A stretch of 64,000 bases of DNA from Chrysoperla carnea. Lineage: Eukaryota; Arthropoda; Insecta; Neuroptera; Chrysopidae. Positions 15,001 through 24,000 of the stretch are shown piece by piece. Both the position numbers and the translations under genes were made by a program. Under the pieces are notes generated by a model. It was not told the DNA's origin and ran no database searches. It saw nothing but the letters and a program-made list of their open reading frames with translations. The stretch's first letter is position 1. The number at the start of each line of letters is the position of its first letter. The stretch lies in assembly GCF_905475395.1 (NCBI RefSeq), contig NC_058338.1:72737435-72801434 (forward strand), given 5' to 3'.

Positions 15001-18000
15001 AGCTGAAATGGAAGTAGCTATGAAGTTATTGGAGAAAGATATTCATGAAAAACAAGACACCATTATATCCCTTAGAAGACAACTCGACGATATCAAACTG
15101 ATTAATTTGGAAATGTATAATAAGTTACAAGTAAGTATTGTTGTAATTATGGGATAAAACCATCAACAAAATGTAGGTACTAGTTTTTAGATTGTGTTTA
15201 TTAAATTAGCATATTAACATCATCATCTTGGATCCACGTATTTCTCTTCATTGAACTTATATTCAAGTTCACATCGAGTCCTCAGTCGATTCGAAATGTC
15301 ACGTCATCTAGAAAATGTGCGAAACTTTTATATTCGTACATAAATAATTTCAAAAATTTATTACTAGCAAAAGAGTTTATGGCAAAAGACAGTTTTTCCA
15401 AGAGAAAAAAAATTTTCAATAAAAACTCCCGATAGTCGAGCTCTGTGTCTTTATTCATAATTATCCTATATTGAAAGTATTTTTCAAAAATAACATGAAA
15501 TGTTTATTATCGATCTTAGATATGGCAGAAGAAAGTGAGGCTATGTAAGGGATTCTTCAAGAGCCTTCTATTGGGAAGGCAGGTTAATAATAATAATAAA
15601 ACAAAAGAGGGGTGCCGCAATCGAGTCCTAGCATCTAGAACCAAAAGACCCTCCGTGCCCTCCTTGAGAACAATCTGTCACTCGAAAGCAATACGTTTTC
15701 GAGTAAGAGATGCTATTTTAAGCAGATGAAGCTATAGGATTCTGTCGAGGCCAGGCGCCACTTCAGAAAAATTGCTTGTTACTTGAGAAAAATTGGCCAC
15801 GGTAGAAAATCCACAGCTTCTCCGTCGGGATTTCTCCAGGATTGATGTATCCAAGATTTCGGGCACAAGCATTCTCTATCTGACACCCTGCCGAGTTCTG
15901 CAGTTTAAAATAACATGTATGAAGGTTTCATCGTCCTCCATACAGGCCCTTAAAGCGGGATAATAAGAGATCTCCATGTTATGAAGGTGGTAGTTCAAAC
16001 TACAGTCTCCTGTCAAGAGTCCCACCATACATTTCAACCTTGCTCAAGTGAGTTTCAGGCGAGCACAGTCGAATGGCTTAGTGTGGTTTAAAGCACAATA
16101 AATTTAAATCCCGAAGAAGAAATGTAATTTTTCAACAAAAACAATTTCCAGGTTCAATGTAGAGTTTATTAATTTGGGTGATTTTCTTGCTGTTAAATTA
16201 ATATTTGATCTCTTGTTTTGAGGCTTTAGATAGATTGAGATTTGGAGCTTTTGTGGAGCCATACCTTTATAAATATCTGAAATGAACAAATGAAATGATT
16301 GATCTTGATAATTTGATAGGAACTGATTTAATTATTTATTTATATGTTGAGATGTCACATGATTTGAGTTCTAAATCCTCTGTACTTTCTCGACTTTTAT
16401 AAAAAAAAAAAATTTATATAGTGATTGAAATTGTTTTTATCTTTAAAGAATTTATTGTTTTTTTGGCAATTAAATAAAAAAATGTTATAGGAATGTGAAA
16501 CAGAATTAACACAAAAAGGTGAAATGGTGAGTCGACTACAAGTAAAAGCGAGTCAAATAGGCAAAATTTTAACAAATCTTGAAAAACAAAATTATGCAAT
16601 AAGAGAAAGGAACTCTCATGCTCATGCTCATGAAGGGGGTTCAGGATCTAAAAGTGCCATCACAACTCCAACAACTGTTACTCAAAATAAAATACCTAAA
16701 TCACCATCAACTACTGATTCATCAACTACTTCTAATACAAATGCAAAACCATCTTAATTTTTAAATTATTATTTAAAATTAAATTAATTAATTTTTGGAA
16801 GAAATTTGTGTTTATTATCAAAATGTATTCGTTGCTAATGTTTTGTTATTTATTAATTTTTTTATAGTTGCTTCGAAATGCATGTTATTGTTTAAAGCTA
16901 CACAGCTAAAGCACAAAATAATTCCTTTTTATTAAAATGAAAATAGAAATTACGCGACAAGAACCTTTTTAACTAAAAAAAAATTGCCACCACATTATTT
17001 CCATTATCTATAAATCCTAAATGGAAATAGAACAACGGGAAATAATAGAAATTTAAAAAGTTTCCAATAAAAATCTGTGAATCTTTAAAAAGTAAGATAT
17101 TAGTTAAATGAAATTAATAACTATAGCGCAAGCTTAACAAGTAAATTCTTTTTAAGCATAGGAAAAATAGATATGTTAAATGCTCTGATCTGCATTCACT
17201 CTTCTATAAAAGAAAAGGAAATCACAAGAAAAAGTGCTGATAAAAAAAGGGTTGATCAGATTTTTATCAAACTTTGCTAAGAAACATCGCGATTAAAAAA
17301 ATTTGCACTAAAATATGTTTATTTTTATTTTGTTTGGATGCAAAGATGATACAAATTGATAGACAAAGACTTCAATTACAATATCTTTCAATTACAATAT
17401 GCGTCATGTTGGAAGCTCAGAACTGAACATCCACTGAATCAGATAAGTGTAAAATAACAGGTATTGTTGGTAGTTTTCTTCTATCAGAAAGGACTTTTTC
17501 TAGGGAATTATGTACACACATTTTTTCGATATGTCGGCGACATTTCCACTTTTACTTTCTATATTAACATACGATATTTCATTTTAAAAAACCCTAACTG
17601 ATTATTTCTCTAATAAAGCGTTATAAGGAAAAATAATCCGAGGGTAAATTATTCCGTTACAACAACTTTGGCTGAAAAGGAACAGCATTTCTAATTGAAA
17701 TTGTTCTTCTGCCTTAGTCTGTTATCACTTATAAACATGAGATGACTTTTTAGGCTATTAAAGTCAAAGTCAAATTTAAAGTTATAATGTTTCCTTCCGG
17801 ACAGAATAACTTACAATCGGATAATTTTTCCCAAAAATGTTGCATTGAAGAAATATTCAAGACGTTATTATTTGAGTTAAACACAATTTTCTTCCATATT
17901 AATTTAAATTAAAAAAATTTTGTATGATATACTTAAAAATGACAAATTTATATTTTAAAAATGCCATATATAAATTAATATAGATATACATATATATTAT

Positions 18001-21000
18001 ATATACATATATATATTATAGCGTTAGTTGTTATTTAAATTAAATTATTATTTATTAATTTATTAATTATTCTATAAAGAAACAAGTCATGGAAATTTAA
18101 TATATATTTTATTGATTCTAAATTTAAATTGTAATGTTTACAGGAATGTGAAAGTTCATTAAAACATAAAACAGAATTAATTAGCAAATTGGAAACAAAA
18201 ACATTGTCCATGACTGATACAATCCACAAACTTGATGAAAAGTAGGTGCAAATTTTTAATTTTCAATTACTACAATAAACAAAACTAATTCATTTAACTA
18301 TTTAAATGCTTTATTAATTAATTGAATTATTTATTTTAATGTTGTTTTCCATATTTTTAACCTAATAATTTATTTGTTCAGTTGCCGCCAATCTAGTATT
18401 TTAACAAATTCTAATATTTCGTCAATCACACTTAAACTGCCGTATTTGAAATAGAGACTCATTTTTCTAACTGATTGTACCTATCAGCCCAGCCACATTA
18501 AAAAGTTGTAAAACTTCTACCAAGCTCAACTTTATAGTAACCGTGTTAAATATAGCCTAAGATAAGAATATTATAATTAACATCATAGACAGTCTATTTC
18601 TGAACAAATGGTCAATAATCAAGAGTATACCAAAACAAGTATTCTGATAGTAGCAACATGTAAGCGATCTTTTCCATGTCAAATTTTACCGATGCCGTTT
18701 GATATTTGAAAAAAAATTTCAAGCAAAATTTGTTTGTATTTTTAAGAGAAACAGTTTTAACATTTAAAGTTTTGCTTTTTGATTAATAGTTTGCGAGAGA
18801 ACCGAGCACGAGAAATGAGTAAAATTGTCCAAAATTTGTTGTTGTACTTCGAGCAAAGCATAGATATTAGAGTTCATTTAAGTTAAGCTTTCTTCACAAT
18901 ATTTATAAACTATATTAAATACACTTTTATCACGTATACTTTCGTATTTGTTTATATTTTACAAATACCTGTAAATTTTAAATATAAATAATCAATAAGA
19001 ATTATTATTTTTTAATAAATATTAAAAATATGGAAAACAATATTAAAAACTATCAATTACTAACAATACTAATTATTTTGATAACAATAAATATGCTTGC
19101 ATTATATGATATTACCCTACATATAGCTAAGCTATAACTTCGTTTATTTAAGCCCAATGAAACCAAATTCTTTTAAATATTTTTCTTCTAATAGTCTCAT
19201 AATTATTTAATCGCATATTCAAATGTATACATGATTCAGAACAAAAAGTTCATAATAATAGATAAGCAAATCTCACATTTATTTTTAATATAAATGTGGT
19301 TTAACACTAGATATGTTGAGAGGAATGATAAACGTGATTCCCCTAGAGTTTGAAGTTTCATGCGGTTTGGAATAAATAATTCATCTTGGTGGCATGATTA
19401 AAGTGTTTGTAAGAAACAAATGAAATATACAAAATAAAAAAACCCCCGACAAATGAGGTTTTTTTCTTGTAGCTCTCTCCAAACTGAACCGGCTTTAATG
19501 AAACATAGCTAAGAACACTCTCGAAATAAAAGCGTAAAAACAAGTGTAGCTAAGTACACTCTAAAAAAAACTAAATCGGTTCGTTTAAAAGCTGCGATAC
19601 CACAGTAGACATACACACACATACACATAGCGGATAAACTCTCCTCTTTTTACTTCGGGGATTAAAAATGTGGATGGAATAAGGAACCCGATATTAACTC
19701 TCACCATGGTTCTAGTTACCATATTTTACCTATTTGTCTTTCTTTTATAAAATATATCAAGAAGAATTCGAAAAATGTAAGTGCGAAATTTTTTGAGAGA
19801 GAGGAATTAGAATCAATTTACAAACAATTTTCCCGATAAATTTCTAGAGAGAAATAATAGGTAAAGTTGCGAATAATTTTCTTCAAAATCCTCCAAACTC
19901 AAGTGCCCTTTAACATGGTTTCCTCATACTTCTGTATCAAATTCCCGTTAACTACGAGGTTTAGGGCAGCTCAAGAGGTAGCACCTTGATAGATTATTCA
20001 AGCCACAAAATTTAGCGTAGGTAGTACTCCTTACGTAGATCTAGTCTTTCGCAAATTCTGACTTAAAAAGTATTCAAGAATTATAGATTATAAGAAAAAT
20101 AATATAATAAAAAACTGCTTTTTGAGGCACATTTTGAAGGAGGGAGGTATATTGAATTTTTACTAGCTTTTCTCACAATCTGCTTGCTAAATAATTAGTT
20201 ATTTTATGTTTATTCGAGCATTGTTTATAAATCATGTATATATTTGAAAACAGTATATTTAAATGAATATTTAATCTTAATTTAGCAGATTCTATGATCT
20301 CGAATAAATTTAATTAAAAAAAAGACACATACGCATATTAAATAAACTGAATTGCATTCAATTGTGATAAAATTTAAAATTAACATTGTGTTAGGTCTAA
20401 GTCTAAATCTAGGCTGATTAGCTTGTAATTTATATATATTGAATAATATTAGTAAGTTGCTGCTAAAAAATTATTCTCTTTATTATCAACACAAACAATC
20501 GCATAAAAAATTCATTTAAAAAAACCATGACATGATCGTAAAAATAATGTTGGCAAACCTTCACTATGGCAGCTGCAGTTGTAAAGCATTTACATTTAAC
20601 TATTTTAGATGATGTAGAAATGCAAAATATTTTGTATTATATAATTTTAAATAAAAGTTTAAAACATTTAAAATCAATTATTTTTTACAATTTTATAACT
20701 TTTATATTCAGTTTTATCGTATCGTATTATCATCAAATCGATAAACAATTAAAACGAATACAAATACGCTAGTTAAACTTCATTCCAAATACAAGAATGG
20801 ATGTAATGTGGTTCAATTCCAAGAACATTTAAGAGAGGCCTGAAATTTTGAGTTGAAATCGTATTAGTTGAGATTACTGCACATGAGAGGAGCCGATTTA
20901 AAATATTTGTGTTATAGAACGTTAATCTGAACGTTTTACGCAGCTTTCACTCTTCCTCCAACTAACCCGTTAAATATCATTGACTCTTTTCACATAAAGT

Positions 21001-24000
21001 TTTTACAGTTTATCATTGACACTCAGACAAAGATTCTAAATTTCCGGTCTTTTATTAAATGTATCGACTAGGGCACAAGATGCAAATATATTCATAATTA
21101 CCAAAATAGAATTTAAGTACTGAATTTTATGAAAATTTATTAATAATGCTTCGATATAATTTTGTCTGATATTAATTTATACCATAAATGTTAATTTAGA
21201 ATGTCAGTATACTAATAATAATTGTTATTATTATACGCGGCGAATCGTTCCGTATTTTTTATAACAAAAGAAAGATATTTTTAAAAAAAATTAGCCATTT
21301 GCATTATTTAAATCCGCTAGATTTATCCAACAATTACAAACAAATATTATATGGGTTTATAAATCAAATTCAATTTTTTTTTAAGTAAGCACGTATAATA
21401 TAACCACTTCTAAATGATTAAATTATTGATCGGCGAGTGCGTTTAATCATTGATAGCTCTCAAGTATAGTAAGACATAAGTATGTACTTGTATTTTGGCT
21501 GATAACGTGTCAGTACATTCAGCGGTTGTATATTTTGCTTCCAAGTCCTTATAAATGTTTTATCGGATAAACAAACCCATTAAAATTACGGTCATACATA
21601 CACGGACACATATTCACCCAAAAATATGGATTAGGATTGCTTGAGAGTGGGTAGGTGTATCGATCTCAATATAAGCGTTGCTCACCTGCAAGGAATAATC
21701 TGGGAAGTATCTAGACACAAGAGATTAAATAAATCGAATAAGTAAATGTAATAAGGTTTGGAGGAGGGGGATTCGTTGTACTCATGCCAAGCATGTCATA
21801 AGAAAAATATTACTCCCCAAAAAATAATAATTTGTAAAGATGTAGGTACCATGCGAAAAGATTATTCGAACGCTAGTGTCCAAATTCGTGCCATTTTAAC
21901 TTGAAGGAAGTGGCACTTTCCTCACTTTCTTGCAAGTTTTATGGCTAGCGGATTGTGCGAACGCTATTGTCCAAACTCATGTCGTTCTAACTTGCAGGAA
22001 AGTAGCGCTATGGCATTTTGTGTAATATTAAAAAAATTAATATTTAAAAAAGAAGATAAAGAAGAAAGAAGTATATAAATTCGTTCATGGTGACATGACC
22101 ATAAATTGCATTTTACTTGATTTAAGTAATTAAAAACAAAATTGGTACTTATTATTACTTATTTGATGTACAAAAATTTATTTATAATATCTGTATTTGA
22201 ATGTACTTCAATATTTTATTTTTAATTTTGAGTGTAAGAATGAGTAGGTAAACTTATTTATGCAAATTAATAAAGTAAGTAACTCCTTTTAAAATGTCTC
22301 AAATATTTTTTTAAAATTGTGATTTAACAAGAGAAGTTTATTTATTTTTAATTTCATTTCGATATTTTACCAATACCAATAGAATCTTTATAATCATGTG
22401 CATGACTTGTAGACACAGTACGTCGAAATAGATGTATCTAAAGATATACTACTTCACTAAATGAACATCTTAAAACATATAATGTTAACTAAAAAGAACG
22501 CATTTTATGTTCAAAGAACATGTTTAGATGATTATTACATCTAAAATAGGAAATATTTGTTTAAAAAATTGAAATTATATTTTAAAGATTGATATCAATA
22601 GTTCTTTAGATTTTGGAAACTTTTTCTTTAAGTCTAATATTTATTTAGCTTTTGAATAGTAAGTCACTTTGGAATGTAGAATGCGTTCAGTGCCATGTGC
22701 AGTTTGAAAAGCTACATTGCATAGTAGAACTATTTAAGGCCCATCTACGCATTTTAGTGGACGAGCGGTATCTTTGATGTGATGGTCCGACATCTCAGTA
22801 CTCTTCAGGAATTTCTATATAAAATAGATAGGGAATATTTCATGCACTGAAATGTGTAGATAGACCTTTATATGTAAAGATTGATCTCTTTGTCTTTTAA
22901 GTGCGAAAGCCAGTGATATCAATAAAATAAATGTTGATTGAATTAAATGACCTGACTGATTCGCAAATAAGAACTTAATACACTTAACTCTTTTTTTATA
23001 TGAATTTAATCGTACAAGGACAAAATTTGTATTTAATCTTATTAGGATTTTGAAGAAATAAAAATTCTAATTTTCTTTGCTTAGTCCACTATATTTTTTA
23101 ATATTTTAAATTATTAAAATATAAAAAAATATAGTGGACTAAGCAAAGAAAATTAGAAGTTTAATTTCTTCAAAATCCTAATTATGCAATTCCACAAAGT
23201 AAAGCTCTCTAGAATTAATTAATCTTATTAATTTTGATTGATGTCGCACCAATTATGCTTTATATATTTATTATATTATTATGCATGCACGCTATTTGTA
23301 TGGCTGTGTTATTAAAAATATTTTATATTTTTGTTTTAGAATATTATATATAATTTAAAATGTCAAAATAGGAAACCTTTTATCATATTAAAATTGAAAA
23401 CGAGTAAATTTACCCTTAATAGACTAAGTGCTCGTAAGAATATACTGCAAGAGATGGTTTGCCCGACAAAAGCGTTGAGCCACGTAACGTGTCCAACATA
23501 GCGAATCCCTGTTTTCTCGAATCTTTTTATTAGAATAGCAATAATATTAAAATAAAACAAATATTAATTTTTAAGCCTGCCACTAAATTGAATATTTATG
23601 CAGACCTAAATTGGAAATAGGTTGACCATTCCTCTTCTGCAATTCCTTAGAATGTAACTATACAGCTCTAGGTTGGAATTCACGAGGTGCATATCGTAGA
23701 GTATAAATTTCGGCAAATTTGAAGGAGAACTGGCGAATTTATGAATGCCTTATGCTCCTATTTGAGATCAGACTTTGAGTCTGTCGATGATTCCCAGAAA
23801 TTACACGTTTTTCTGAATAAAGTTTCGAGTAAAAAAGAGTTGAGTGTATGTAGTACTAACCTATATAACGATGTATTTATTTATTCTGTATTTCATATAA
23901 AATACGTATATAATGTTTTAATAACTATTTTTTCAGATGATAGATATACATAACCATTTAAAATTATTTATAAACAGCTTGTAGACGTTTTTAAAAACAA

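Noticed and set aside
20566-20772. Open frame starting [11 protein letters not shown] in RUFY intron 7
   Set aside because: No family recognised, turns into Phe/Ile/Tyr-rich chance sequence, and has no supported splice partner.
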